From contig JAPLNP010000066.1 in assembly GCA_026401055.1 (NCBI GenBank), positions 1 through 32,616 of the forward strand: DNA of 32,616 nucleotides, read 5' to 3'. The notes under the pieces are model-generated. The model was not told the DNA's origin. It saw only the letters and a list, made by a program, of their open reading frames with translations, and did no database searches. How positions within the stretch are numbered: position 1 is the stretch's first letter; the number at the start of each line of letters is the position of its first letter. This DNA comes from Planctomycetia bacterium. Lineage in GTDB: Bacteria; Planctomycetota; Planctomycetia; Pirellulales; Thermoguttaceae. Shown in pieces: positions 1 to 8,847 of the stretch. Both the position numbers and the translations under genes were made by a program.

Positions 1-602
1 AAGACGCGGCACTCGTCGGCACTCCGACCGACGTCGAACTGCCGCTGTAAGTCGCTGATCGGCCTGCCCGTCTTCTCGAATACCTCCAGCGCCCGAATCA
101 GCCGCCGCGTGTCGTTCGGGTGCAGCCGCCCGGCGGCGACGGCGTCCACTTGGGCGAGCCGCCGGTGGAGCCAGTCCGGCGGTTCGTGCTCAGCCTGCCG
201 TCGGAGTTGCTCGCGAAGCGTCGGGTCCGCCGCAGGGCCGTCAAAAACTCCCCGCAAGAGTCCCTTCAGATAAAGCGGCGTTCCGCCCACAAATAGCACC
301 TCGCGACCCCGGCCGCGGATTTCCTCGACGCACCGCCCGGCCGCCTCGATGTACTGAGCCAGGTTATACTCATCATGGGGGGCAATTACATCAATCAAGT
401 GGTGCGGTATCTCTCGGCGCTCGTCGTCGGTGGGTTTCGCCGTCCCGATGTCCATCCCTCGGTACAGGGCCATCGAGTCCATCGAGACAATCTCGGCCCC
501 GATCCGCCGCGCCAACTCCACCCCCACGCGAGTCTTCCCCGACGCCGTCGGCCCGGTGAGAAACCAGCATTGTCGGGCCCATCCGTGTTCATCGGCGTTC
601 AT
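1..602 (-). CDS. miaA: tRNA dimethylallyltransferase (MiaA), 3' end cut off by the window
   Basis: Transfers a dimethylallyl group to N6 of A37 in tRNAs that read UNN codons (family knowledge). The reading frame starts at an ATG at 602 and is open to the window edge, giving about 200 of the usual 300 residues. Visible family motifs are the P-loop GPTASGKT (residues 17-24), then DSMALYRGMDIGTAKP, HHLIDV, VGGTPLYLKGLLRG and DTRRLIRALEV, followed by TGRPIS. The start overlaps the last 14 bases of the upstream amidohydrolase gene, so the two are probably translated from one message. No internal stop or frameshift is visible. The identification is secure; only the C-terminal third is unseen. Confidence 0.95.
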   Translation of the reverse strand, partial: MNADEHGWARQCWFLTGPTASGKTRVGVELARRIGAEIVSMDSMALYRGMDIGTAKPTDDERREIPHHLIDVIAPHDEYNLAQYIEAAGRCVEEIRGRGREVLFVGGTPLYLKGLLRGVFDGPAADPTLREQLRRQAEHEPPDWLHRRLAQVDAVAAGRLHPNDTRRLIRALEVFEKTGRPISDLQRQFDVGRSADECRV

Positions 603-1830
603 TCGCGGTTCCCTCCGTCCTGACGCCCCGACACCACACGGCCACCACGTCCCCGTCTCCCTCGAAGAGCAACTCGTGCGGATCAGCCGCGTCGCGATCA
701 CTCAGGGCCACGGCCACGAGGTCTGCCCGGTTGCCCGGCCGGAGACTCCCCAGCACGTGTGCCCGCCCCAACGCCGCCGCGGCGCGGAGCGTGCCGAGTT
801 CCAGGATCACCGATCGGGCGACCGACGGATGCCGCCGCGCGGCAAAACGCATCTCGGCCAACACGCTCAGGTCGGGCGATGATGCTCGGGAATCGGTCCC
901 CAATGCAACGCTCACTCCGGCGGCGAGCATCTTTTCCAGCGGATAGGCGTCGTGTCCGAAGTAGGCGTGCGTCCGAGGGCAGTAAATCACCATCATCCGC
1001 TCCGACTCGGCCGCGAGCAGGGCAATCGAAGCATCGTCCAGGTAGTTGCCGTGGATCACCAGCGCGCGATGGGCCAGGGCGAGTTGGCGGAGGTAGTCGA
1101 CCAGCTCGATGCCCGTCGGACAAAGCTCCGACGTCCAGGCTCCGAGCCGTTCGAGAAACTCGCGAAACGGCCCGCGGCGGTGGCGGATCAGTTCCAGTTC
1201 CTCGCGCGACTCGGCCATGTGCATGGCCAGCGGCACGTGCCGCTCGGCCGAAAGCGCGACCGTCCGGGTCAAGAGGTCGGGGTGTACGCTGTAGGGGGCG
1301 TGGGGGCTGAGACCGGCGCTCCAGAGGCCCGATGCTCGAGCCGCCTCGACGTGCCGCTCGGCCCGGGCCGCCTGCGACTCGATTCGCTCGGGCGTGGGCG
1401 CGATGAGTTCCAAAAAGCTCGTCAGGTCGACGCCGAGCCGGCCCAGCGGTTCGGCCGGCGGCTCGGTCTGGCTGATGTCGCCCACGGCCGTGGTTCCCAG
1501 CCGCAGACTTTCCTCCAACGCCCGCGTGACGCCGTGGTCGGATGCCGGGGTCATCAGGCGATAGTTGATGACGCATCGAAGCCACTCGACCACGGGCATC
1601 CCGGGCGTTCCGAGCGGCCGGGCCAAGTCGCTCAGGTCGAGATGCGCATGGGCGTTGACCAGTCCCGGCAGCAGGGCAACGTTGCCCAGGTCCTCGACCT
1701 CGCCCGAGGCCATGTGACGTCCCATGGCCACGATTTGCCCTTGGTCGATCGTGACCTCGCCGTCCGGGATCGGGTCACTGCCGACGGGGAAGACGTATCG
1801 GGCTTTGAGGGTCGGGCGCGATGATATCAT
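589..1830 (-). CDS. Amidohydrolase (ATZ/TRZ-type deaminase), possible aminodeoxyfutalosine deaminase
   Basis: A 413-aa metal-dependent hydrolase of the amidohydrolase superfamily. It shows the metal-binding HAHLD (residues 61-65) after LLPGLVN, then LSPHAPYSVH, HMAES, a VIHGNYL histidine, and ALGTDSRASSPDLS with the catalytic aspartate. This is the layout of amino-purine and chlorohydrolase-type deaminases (SsnA/MtaD group). MqnA and MqnC lie 3.3-5.3 kb away. In organisms using the 6-amino-6-deoxyfutalosine branch, the deaminase step is done by an amidohydrolase of this kind, so that role is my preferred inference, not proven. S-adenosylhomocysteine or guanine-type deamination is the alternative. 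ATG start at 1830. The stop overlaps the miaA start. Confidence 0.8.
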   Translation of the reverse strand: MISSRPTLKARYVFPVGSDPIPDGEVTIDQGQIVAMGRHMASGEVEDLGNVALLPGLVNAHAHLDLSDLARPLGTPGMPVVEWLRCVINYRLMTPASDHGVTRALEESLRLGTTAVGDISQTEPPAEPLGRLGVDLTSFLELIAPTPERIESQAARAERHVEAARASGLWSAGLSPHAPYSVHPDLLTRTVALSAERHVPLAMHMAESREELELIRHRRGPFREFLERLGAWTSELCPTGIELVDYLRQLALAHRALVIHGNYLDDASIALLAAESERMMVIYCPRTHAYFGHDAYPLEKMLAAGVSVALGTDSRASSPDLSVLAEMRFAARRHPSVARSVILELGTLRAAAALGRAHVLGSLRPGNRADLVAVALSDRDAADPHELLFEGDGDVVAVWCRGVRTEGTANERR

Positions 1831-1853
1831 TGGATCAATCCGGCGACGGTCGG

Positions 1854-1930
1854 TGGCACGTCCCTGAGCCTAAGCGAAGGGCGTGGTTTGCCAGCCCATC
1901 ACGCCCTTCGTTCCTCAGGGCGTGCCACCC
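1854..1930. repeat. Inverted intergenic repeat, copy shared with position 32160
   Basis: An imperfect palindrome fills the gap between the amidohydrolase start and the ABC permease stop. The left arm reads GTGGCACG..CCCTGAG..GCGAAGGGCGTG; the right arm is its complement, ending GGGCGTGCCAC. The right arm (1900-1930) is an exact 31-base reverse-complement match to 32160-32190. A third partial copy (GGTGGCGTGCCACGCC) follows to about 1960. It behaves like a dispersed REP-type repeat and may also act as a terminator for the ABC operon. Confidence 0.75.
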
Positions 1931-1961
1931 ACGTTCCTTCGTCAGGGTGGCGTGCCACGCC

Positions 1962-4211
1962 TCACGCCGCCAGGGGCTCGTCTTCGGCCTCGAGGCCTTT
2001 GCGGATGGCGTCCTGAAGGGCCTCTTCCTCGGTCTTTTCATACGGCAGCCGGCTGAACCAGGTCAGCAACATCGCCACGCCGCAGGCGGCCAGCGCGACG
2101 ACCGTCCAGTTGTAACCGAAGCCGCCCTCGCCGGCCGGCCGGACCATCCAGCCGAGCACCGGCGATTCGCTCAGCAGCTTCGGCGTGATCTGGCTGAAGG
2201 CCAGCGTCAGCGTGTTGTGGACCATGTGGAAGGCGATGCACGGTAGGAGGCTTCCGGTCTGGACGGCCAGATAGCCGATCACGATGCCGATCAGGCACGC
2301 GATGATCGACTGTTGCACCAGCGCGTGCGTCATGCCGAAGAAGACGGCGGCCAGCACGATCGCCCGCCACTTGTGACCCATGTGCCGCAAGCCCGACAGA
2401 ATAAACCCGCGGAAGGCCAACTCCTCGCAGATCGCCGGAACCACCGCCATAAGCAGCACCATTTCCCAGAAGCCCGGCACAAACTGGAAGAGACCCTCCA
2501 AGGCTTTGAGTTGGTCGCCGATCGGGTAGAGCCGGACGACGATCGACTGCGCGGTCATGGCCAAGGGATTGATCGCCACCGCCAGCAGAATCGCCATGGG
2601 CACGCCCACGACGGCTTGCCACGAGAACCGGTCCAAAAGCAGCGTCCGCGCCGGACGTTTCGTGAGCATGATCGTCATCAAGAGCGCGGGCGTGATGATC
2701 ACGACCAACTGCGTCACCAGGATCATCGTGGCCAGGCCGGCGAATTCCGTGGGCATGGGCATGGCCAGCCCGAGGAAGAACTTGATCATCAGGATCAGCA
2801 CGCCGCAGGAAATCGCCTCGGCCACGCTGGGCGTCGCCTGCCGGTCGCGCCGCAGGTGTTGCAGCCAGAGCCCCATGTCCAGCCGCTCGCTCTCACGAAA
2901 CAGCACCGATTCCTGGTTGAATTGATCCACCGCCCAGCGGATCGCCAACAGGCAGCACAAGAGCGTCACGCCGACGACCGGCACGACGAACCGCAGGGCC
3001 TCGATGTAGTCGCCTTCCATTGTCGCCCGCAATAGCAGCACGACGTTCGTCACCGGGATGAGGCTGTTGCCCAGGGTCAACTCGACGCCGGGCGTCATCG
3101 GCAACACGGCCAGCGGCATCGTGACCAGCAACAGCGGCATCAGGTAGTATTGGCCTTCCTTGGTGCTTCGGGCGAAGGCGGCCAAGGCGAGGCACAGGGC
3201 GCTGAACAGCGCCGACACCGGAACGAGCGCCAGGACAAGCCAAAAGATGGACAACAGCGGCGGCAGCCCGATGCCCGGCAAGTGGCTCAACACCAGCCAG
3301 CCGGTCAGGCCCATGCTGGCCAGGTTCAACACGGCGGTGGCGGCGCTGAAGAGCATGATGGTAACGAGCTTGCCCATCACGATTTCGCTACGCTCGGCGG
3401 GACTGCTCAGCAGGGTCTCGAGCGTGCCGCGTTCCTTCTCGCCCGCGCAGAGATCGACCGCCGGGTAGAACGCGCCGGTCAGCGCCCAGAGCAGGAGCAT
3501 GACGGGCAGGATCTTCGCCCAGAGGGCAATTCCCGCGGTGCCGGTTTGATCGGCGAGATTGGCGGAGTGCAGCTCGAAGGGCCGGGCGGCGGTGGGGGGC
3601 ATACCCGCCGCCGTCAGGTTCAGCTTGCCCACCTCTTCCGCCCAGCGCCGCAACACGTCGTACAGCCGAGCGAACGTGATCTGCGATTCTTCGTTCGCCG
3701 TGGTGTACAGGATTTCCGGCTTGGGCACCTGCGGGATGGCCTCCGCCTCGACGCGCCTGCCCGGGCCACCACCCCGCATCTCGCTCGCCTGGAAGAATCG
3801 CTCGAGTTGTTCGCCGAAATCGGGTGGAAAACACAGCGCGGCGTCGTACTCGCCGGCGAGGATCTTCTCCCGGGCGTAGTCCAATGGGTCCTCGAGCCGC
3901 CCGTCCGGCCCGCGGAGATCCTCCGGCGCGAACGTCAATTCCAGCCGCGCGACGTCCTCGGGCTGGCCGAACAGGTTGGGCGCGAACTGCTTGTTCACCA
4001 CCAACGGCGGTTTCTCCGGCAGTTGCCCCGCCCCGATCACCAGGACCTTGGTCGGATGCTGCCGCCGGAACTGTTGCACCTGGAAGAGACTCATCCCCAA
4101 CAACGGGTACAACAGAATCGGCAACACGGCGATCATGAACAGCGTGCGCCGGTCGCGCAGTTGGTCGCGGATCTCGCGGCCGAGAATCAGCCTGACGTTC
4201 GACCAGCTCAT
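1962..4211 (-). CDS. ABC-2 type permease fused to a CPBP-family intramembrane protease
   Basis: 749 aa. The N-terminal ~440 residues are an ABC-2/NatB-type exporter permease: one membrane helix near residues 25-45, a large extracytoplasmic domain, then a block of helices ([16 protein letters not shown] is typical of this family). The C-terminal ~250 residues form a second membrane bundle with CPBP (CAAX-protease-like) motifs: EELAFRGF near residue 595, FFGMTHA near 625, and HMVHNT. These supply the glutamate and histidine residues of the presumed metal site. The start overlaps the stop of the upstream ATPase gene by 4 bases (ATGA), so they form one transporter. Substrate is unknown. CPBP domains are linked to peptide processing or immunity in other systems. 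Similar fusions are known in planctomycetes. Confidence 0.88.
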   Translation of the reverse strand: MSWSNVRLILGREIRDQLRDRRTLFMIAVLPILLYPLLGMSLFQVQQFRRQHPTKVLVIGAGQLPEKPPLVVNKQFAPNLFGQPEDVARLELTFAPEDLRGPDGRLEDPLDYAREKILAGEYDAALCFPPDFGEQLERFFQASEMRGGGPGRRVEAEAIPQVPKPEILYTTANEESQITFARLYDVLRRWAEEVGKLNLTAAGMPPTAARPFELHSANLADQTGTAGIALWAKILPVMLLLWALTGAFYPAVDLCAGEKERGTLETLLSSPAERSEIVMGKLVTIMLFSAATAVLNLASMGLTGWLVLSHLPGIGLPPLLSIFWLVLALVPVSALFSALCLALAAFARSTKEGQYYLMPLLLVTMPLAVLPMTPGVELTLGNSLIPVTNVVLLLRATMEGDYIEALRFVVPVVGVTLLCCLLAIRWAVDQFNQESVLFRESERLDMGLWLQHLRRDRQATPSVAEAISCGVLILMIKFFLGLAMPMPTEFAGLATMILVTQLVVIITPALLMTIMLTKRPARTLLLDRFSWQAVVGVPMAILLAVAINPLAMTAQSIVVRLYPIGDQLKALEGLFQFVPGFWEMVLLMAVVPAICEELAFRGFILSGLRHMGHKWRAIVLAAVFFGMTHALVQQSIIACLIGIVIGYLAVQTGSLLPCIAFHMVHNTLTLAFSQITPKLLSESPVLGWMVRPAGEGGFGYNWTVVALAACGVAMLLTWFSRLPYEKTEEEALQDAIRKGLEAEDEPLAA

Positions 4212-4966
4212 CCCGCGGCTCCGACTTTCTCATCGTGACGCGAGATCAACTGGAAGAACAGCTCCTCCAGGTCGCGCTCGTGGTGCCGGTCCCGCAACTC
4301 GTCCAACGGCCCTTCGGCCAGGACCTTTCCCCGGTGAATGATCGCGATCCGGTCGCAAAGCTTCTCCGCCTCGCGCATGATGTGCGTCGAAAACAAAATG
4401 CACTTGCCCTGGTCCCGCAACTCGGACACCGTGTTCAACAGCGCCCGGGCGACCAGCACGTCCAGCCCGGCAGTGGCCTCGTCGAAGATCAGCACGGGCG
4501 GGTCGTGAACGATCGACCGCGCGACGGACACCTTTTGCTTCATGCCGGTCGACATCTTCGCCCCCAATAGGTCGCGAATGTCGTTCATCTGCAAGCGTTC
4601 GAAGATCGCCTCCATCCGCTCGCGGAGCGACTCTTCGTCGATGCCGTGCAGCCGGCCGAAATACTCGACCATCTCCCACGCCGTCATGCGGTCGTAGACC
4701 GCCGTGTTGGCCGACATGAAGCCGATCTGATGACGGACCTGGGAGGACTGCGTCACCACGTCGTAGCCGTTGACCATCGCGCGCCCGCCGGTCGGACGCA
4801 ACAGCGTGCTAAGGATCCGCAGCGCCGTCGTCTTTCCCGCCCCATTGGGCCCCAACAGCCCGTAAATCTGGCCGGGCAGCGCGCGGAAACTCACCCCATC
4901 CAACGCCACCAACCGGCCGCGTCGAAGATCGGCATAATGCTTCGTCAGGTTTTCGACGCGAATCAT
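4208..4966 (-). CDS. ABC transporter ATP-binding protein (NatA-like)
   Basis: 252 aa from the chosen ATG at 4966, which begins [11 protein letters not shown]; the frame is open 13 codons further up but that stretch does not look like family sequence. Motifs: Walker [11 protein letters not shown]-loop in HQIGFMS, signature [14 protein letters not shown] in the variant [11 protein letters not shown], Walker [13 protein letters not shown], and the switch histidine in LFSTHIM. It energises the fused permease encoded immediately downstream with a 4-base overlap. The pair matches exporters of the NatAB type. Substrate cannot be told from the sequence. Confidence 0.93.
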   Translation of the reverse strand: MIRVENLTKHYADLRRGRLVALDGVSFRALPGQIYGLLGPNGAGKTTALRILSTLLRPTGGRAMVNGYDVVTQSSQVRHQIGFMSANTAVYDRMTAWEMVEYFGRLHGIDEESLRERMEAIFERLQMNDIRDLLGAKMSTGMKQKVSVARSIVHDPPVLIFDEATAGLDVLVARALLNTVSELRDQGKCILFSTHIMREAEKLCDRIAIIHRGKVLAEGPLDELRDRHHERDLEELFFQLISRHDEKVGAAG

Positions 4967-5111
4967 GACGGCGGGGGGCTTCGACCGACAACCGGCAACG
5001 GACAACCGAACACCTAACCGTATCCTACCTCACGTCAGTCGCAGAGCGGTAGGGTGCGCCGCGACGCACCACCATCGGTAGGGTGGGCCGAGGCCGCCGG
5101 GCGGTCGCTTT

Positions 5112-5174
5112 GTCGCCTTTCGCTCCGCTAAAGTAGCGTGGATACGACGCTACTTTCGCGGAGCGAAAGGCGAC
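5112..5174. repeat. 28-bp near-perfect palindrome downstream of mqnC
   Basis: Two 28-base arms (5112-5139 and 5147-5174) differ at one base and enclose a 7-base loop GGATACG. The arm begins GTCGCCTTTCGCTCCGC and ends AAGTAGCGT. The palindrome ends one base before the mqnC stop codon complement, so the mqnC transcript would fold into a long hairpin right after its stop. There is no T-run, so it is more likely an RNA-stabilising or REP-like element than a classic terminator. Confidence 0.8.
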
Positions 5175-5175
5175 A

Positions 5176-6240
5176 CTACTCGACGAGTCCGTAAAACACG
5201 TTGCGCCGGCGGGGCTGGAAACCGGCTTGTTCGATCGTCCGGCGGAGTTGGCGCTGGGTGGCCTCGAATCGGGTGCCGTCGGCGGCGACTAAGTTCTCTA
5301 CGATCATCATGCTGCCCAGGTCGTTGGCGCGGAACCGCAGGGCGATTTGCCCGACGCGCAGCCCTTGCGTGACCCAACTTGCCTGGAGGTTGGCGAAATT
5401 GTCGAGGAACAAGCGGCTGACGGCGAGCATCTTGAGGTAGCCGTGGGCCCCGACTTTCGCGATGCCCGCCAAATCGGTATTGCCCGGCTGAAACGTCCAA
5501 CCGATAAAGGCGGTAAACCCGCCCGTCTCGTCCTGGAGTCGCCGTAGCCGGTCGAGGTGTTCGATCCGCTCGGCGAGGGTTTCGACGTGGCCGAACATCA
5601 TGGTGGCCGAGCCGCGACCGCCCAGGGCGTGCCACTGGCGACAGACGTCGAGCCAGTCGTCGGCGGAAACCTTCCTGGGGCTGACCTCGCGGCGGACGCG
5701 ATCGACGAGGATTTCGGCCCCGCCGCCCGGCAGACTCCCCAAGCCCGCCGCCCGAAGCCGCCCGAGCACCTCGCCCACCGTGCGGCCGGAAAGCCGGCTG
5801 AGGTGATGCACTTCCGTCGGGCTGAACCCGTGGACGTTCACCTGGGGAAACTCGGCCTTGATGTCGCGCACGAGATTTTCGTACCACTCCAGCGGCAGCC
5901 CCGGGTGCATCCCGCCCTGCAACAGGATCTGGTCGCCGCCCAGGGCGATCGTTTCGCGAATCTTCTCGAAGAGCGTCGGCCGGTCGATGACGTAGGCGTC
6001 CGGGTCGTCGAGCCGGCGTGAGAACGCGCAGAACCGGCAGCCGCTGGTGCAGACGTTGGTGTAGTTGATGTTGCGGTCGATGTTGTAGGTGCGATAGGGC
6101 TCGGGGTGCAGCCGCCGCGACACGGCGTCCGCCGCCTCGCCCAGCGCCGCCAGTTCGTGGCATTCCAACAGCCGCAGCCCCTCGTCCACCCCGAGCCGCC
6201 GCCCGGCAACCGCGCGATCGAGAATAGCGGCAACGGACAT
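5176..6240 (-). CDS. mqnC: Cyclic dehypoxanthinyl futalosine synthase (MqnC), radical SAM
   Basis: 354 aa, full family length. MqnC closes the dehypoxanthine futalosine ring in the futalosine route to menaquinone. The radical SAM cluster motif is CTSGCRFCAF (C-x3-C-x2-C) after NINYTNV. MqnC-type blocks follow: ALGGDQILLQGGMHPGLPLE, SLPGGGAEILVDRVRREVSP and TMMFGHVET. These fit MqnC better than its paralogue MqnE. ATG start at 6240, only 23 bases after the mqnA stop, so it is co-transcribed. The leader is built of a pyrimidine-rich tandem repeat on the coding strand, and no Shine-Dalgarno sequence is visible. Confidence 0.93.
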   Translation of the reverse strand: MSVAAILDRAVAGRRLGVDEGLRLLECHELAALGEAADAVSRRLHPEPYRTYNIDRNINYTNVCTSGCRFCAFSRRLDDPDAYVIDRPTLFEKIRETIALGGDQILLQGGMHPGLPLEWYENLVRDIKAEFPQVNVHGFSPTEVHHLSRLSGRTVGEVLGRLRAAGLGSLPGGGAEILVDRVRREVSPRKVSADDWLDVCRQWHALGGRGSATMMFGHVETLAERIEHLDRLRRLQDETGGFTAFIGWTFQPGNTDLAGIAKVGAHGYLKMLAVSRLFLDNFANLQASWVTQGLRVGQIALRFRANDLGSMMIVENLVAADGTRFEATQRQLRRTIEQAGFQPRRRNVFYGLVE

Positions 6241-6312
6241 GGCTGGGGGCTAGGGATCAGGGACTAGGGATTGGGGATCAAGGATTGGGGATTGGAGGCT
6301 GGAGACTGGGGA
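6241..6312. repeat. G-rich degenerate tandem repeat across the mqnA-mqnC junction
   Basis: About 72 bases of loosely repeated units such as AGGGATTGGGGAT, GGGACTAGGG and GGAGACTGGGG on the + strand. It covers the last ~16 codons of mqnA, its stop codon and the whole mqnA-mqnC spacer. Many GGG/GGGG tracts make a G-quadruplex on the + strand possible. It appears to have expanded into the gene end, since the encoded tail (SPASNPQSLIPNP) is low-complexity. Confidence 0.8.
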
Positions 6313-7094
6313 TTCTCGACCTTCTCAGCCAGCTCGAAGAACCGACGCATGCCTTGACGTTGCCGCGGACCGAGATGGAAGACCAAGTTGTCGCGAAGGT
6401 AACTGAGGCACTCTGCCTCGGGCACTCCGATCTCGGGGGACGCGGCCCGGGCGATCTCCGCGAAACGAAGCACGCCGGCGTCCCGCGCCGCGGCGAACAG
6501 TTCCTCCAGCCCGTCCATTTCGATGCCCGGCCTGGCCACCCACATCGCGAAGACAAACGGCAGCCCGGTCCAGCGCTTCCATTGTTCGCCCAGGTCCCAG
6601 ACGACCTCGAAGGGGCCTTGGGCGGGCAACATGCCGCGGTCGCCGATCAACACGACCGCGTCGGCGTCGCTCTGGTCGGCCGACGCCCCGATCGGCAACG
6701 GCCGCAAGCGCGGCTCGATATGGAACTGCTCTCGCAGCAGGATCCTGGCCAAGACCGCGCTCGTGCGCGAGCCTTCGTCCAGGGCCAGCGTGCCGATCCG
6801 CGCGATCGGCACGCGGCTGTAAAGCATGACGCTGCGGACCGGTCCGTCGCACGACACGCAGGCATCGGAGACGATCCGCGAACCGGGCTGGCGAAGGAAC
6901 TCGATCGACGGGATGATCGCAACGTCGAGTCGGCCTTGGGCAAGACCGTCAGCGAGTCGGCTGGGCAGGTCGACGACGATCTCGGCCTCGGGGGCGAGCC
7001 GGGCCAGTTCGACCGACAGCGGCCGGGCGTTCAGGTACGTCACCGCTCCAATCCGCAACGACGGTCCGATCGGTCTTTCGTTCGACTTTACCAT
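6264..7094 (-). CDS. mqnA: Chorismate dehydratase (MqnA), menaquinone biosynthesis
   Basis: 276 aa from the ATG at 7094, chosen because GGGGAAGGAG precedes it by 6-7 bases. The frame is open 59 codons further upstream but that part is not family-like. MqnA converts chorismate to 3-[(1-carboxyvinyl)oxy]benzoate, the first step of the futalosine pathway. Motifs: IGAVTYLNARPLS at the N-terminus, LADGLAQGRLDVAIIPSIEF, and LDEGSRTSAVLARILL, all characteristic of the periplasmic-binding-protein-like MqnA fold. It heads an operon with mqnC. The last residues (SPASNPQSLIPNP) come from a DNA tandem repeat. Confidence 0.92.
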   Translation of the reverse strand: MVKSNERPIGPSLRIGAVTYLNARPLSVELARLAPEAEIVVDLPSRLADGLAQGRLDVAIIPSIEFLRQPGSRIVSDACVSCDGPVRSVMLYSRVPIARIGTLALDEGSRTSAVLARILLREQFHIEPRLRPLPIGASADQSDADAVVLIGDRGMLPAQGPFEVVWDLGEQWKRWTGLPFVFAMWVARPGIEMDGLEELFAAARDAGVLRFAEIARAASPEIGVPEAECLSYLRDNLVFHLGPRQRQGMRRFFELAEKVENPQSPASNPQSLIPNP

Positions 7095-7127
7095 CGCATA
7101 CTCCTTCCCCTCCCGCCAACAGATCGG

Positions 7128-7133
7128 ATTATA
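7128..7133 (-). promoter_or_regulatory. Candidate -10 box of the mqnA-mqnC operon
   Basis: TATAAT on the minus strand, 34 bases upstream of the mqnA start codon. The -35 region is not well conserved (TTCCCC at the right spacing), so this is a partial promoter call. Confidence 0.45.
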
Positions 7134-7222
7134 GGGGGCTCGCGCCTCACGGGGAAGGCGCCGCAAGAACCCCACTACAGATGCCGATTGCGTGCCTTGT
7201 GCGATGTAACTCGGTCGATCGT

Positions 7223-7251
7223 TTGACCCGACCAATGGTGGAACGTAGAGT
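7223..7251 (+). promoter_or_regulatory. Candidate sigma-70-type promoter for the AAA ATPase gene
   Basis: TTGACC (7223-7228), a 17-base spacer and TAGAGT (7246-7251). Transcription would start near 7258, just upstream of both possible start codons of the following gene. It is divergent from the mqnA promoter. Confidence 0.4.
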
Positions 7252-7314
7252 TTCCATGCCGGGACCTTCACCGTGCCGGAACGTCGGAACTGCTCTCGAT
7301 TCGACGATCATGCC

Positions 7315-8847
7315 ATGAACGATGCCTTCGATAAGGATCTCCTTTCACGGCTCGCCCGGGGCGACCTTGCCGCCGATGGTTCCGACCCATGGGCGTCGGT
7401 GGCGGCGGCCGAGCCGGACCACGACGCCATTGCCGACCCGGCGTCGGAGGCCGTCCCGTCGCCGGTCGACACGGAGGCGAAGCTCGAGGCGATGCTCGAT
7501 CGGCTCCACGGCCTGGTCGATGACCGGCGCGCGCCTCGCGCCTCGTCCGGCGATTCCGCCGGGCAGGACGAGGCCGAGCACCTAGCCAACCCGTTCGTGC
7601 CGTTGGAGCCGACCTCGCTCGGCGAGGCCGACCTGACCGAGAGCAGCGTGGAGGCGCTGATCTTGAAGTACCTCCTTGCCCGGGGCAATGCGACCGGGCG
7701 CGACATCGCCGACCAGGTGAAACTGCCGTTCGTCTTGATCAGCGATCTGCTGTGGCGGATGAAGAACGAGCAACTGGTCGTCCATCGCGGCGCGGCGCCG
7801 ATGAACGACTACGAGTACCAGCCGACCGAGTTCGGCCAGGAGCGTGCTCGGCGGTACGCCATGCACTGCACCTACTTCGGTTCCGCCCCGGTTGCCCTGC
7901 CCGACTACATCGCCAGCGTCCACGCCCAATCGCTCAACAAGCAGCACCCCACGGCCGACGATCTCGGCCGCGCGTTCGACGACCTCGTGCTGAACCGGAA
8001 GATGCTCGACCGACTGGGGCCGGCGGTCAACTCGGGCCGGGGGTTGTTTCTCTACGGTCCGCCGGGCAACGGGAAGACGAGCATCGCCGAGCGGGTGACC
8101 ATCGCGTTCGGCAAGTACATCTGGATTCCCCGCGCGATCTCCATCGACGGCGAGATCATCCGGCTCTTCGATCCGGTCAATCACGTGGTGGCCCCGGTCG
8201 AGGAAACCCGCGGACTGATCGACCAACGGAAGATCGACCGCCGCTGGATCCGCATCCGCCGGCCGACGATCGTCGCCGGCGGCGAACTGACCATGGCGGC
8301 GCTGGAAGTGAGCGTCAACGTCGCGACCGGCATCAACGAGGCGCCGCTGCAACTGAAGAGCAATTGCGGCATCCTGGTGATCGACGATTTCGGGCGCCAG
8401 CGGATCCGGATCGACGAGCTGTTGAACCGGTGGATCGTTCCGCTCGAAAAGCGCTACGACTTCCTCAACCTGCCCAACGGGAAGAAGGTCAGCGTTCCGT
8501 TCGACCAGTTGATCGTGTTCTCGACGAACCTCGAGCCGCGCGAACTGGTCGACGAGGCATTCCTCCGGCGGATCCCGTACAAGATCGAGATCGTCGATCC
8601 GACGGAGGTCGAATTCCGCTACCTTTTCGAGGTGATGGCCGAGAAGCTGGGCTTCACGTTCGATCCGTCGCCGATCGACTACCTGATCGAGGAACACTAC
8701 CGCAAAGTGAACCGGCCGCTGCGCTTCTGCCAGCCCCGCGACCTGCTGTTGCAGATCCGCAACTACTGCGTCTACTTCAAACGCCCCCTGGAAATGACGA
8801 ACGAGTATTTCGACCGGGCCGTCGAGAACTACTTCGCCGTGATGTGA
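7315..8847 (+). CDS. Winged-helix / AAA+ ATPase of unknown role
   Basis: 510 aa from ATG 7315; a GTG at 7273 in the same frame is an alternative start, and neither has a clear ribosome-binding site. The N-terminal ~90 residues are acidic and low-complexity. A winged-helix-like segment follows ([20 protein letters not shown], then [16 protein letters not shown]). An AAA+ core begins near residue 230 with Walker [10 protein letters not shown], Walker B ILVIDDFG, a sensor-like FSTNLEP, and an arginine-rich [12 protein letters not shown] recognise the fold but not the function. It ends 19 bases inside the 3' end of the convergent phosphatase gene, which is a possible functional partner. Confidence 0.85.
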   Translation: MNDAFDKDLLSRLARGDLAADGSDPWASVAAAEPDHDAIADPASEAVPSPVDTEAKLEAMLDRLHGLVDDRRAPRASSGDSAGQDEAEHLANPFVPLEPTSLGEADLTESSVEALILKYLLARGNATGRDIADQVKLPFVLISDLLWRMKNEQLVVHRGAAPMNDYEYQPTEFGQERARRYAMHCTYFGSAPVALPDYIASVHAQSLNKQHPTADDLGRAFDDLVLNRKMLDRLGPAVNSGRGLFLYGPPGNGKTSIAERVTIAFGKYIWIPRAISIDGEIIRLFDPVNHVVAPVEETRGLIDQRKIDRRWIRIRRPTIVAGGELTMAALEVSVNVATGINEAPLQLKSNCGILVIDDFGRQRIRIDELLNRWIVPLEKRYDFLNLPNGKKVSVPFDQLIVFSTNLEPRELVDEAFLRRIPYKIEIVDPTEVEFRYLFEVMAEKLGFTFDPSPIDYLIEEHYRKVNRPLRFCQPRDLLLQIRNYCVYFKRPLEMTNEYFDRAVENYFAVM

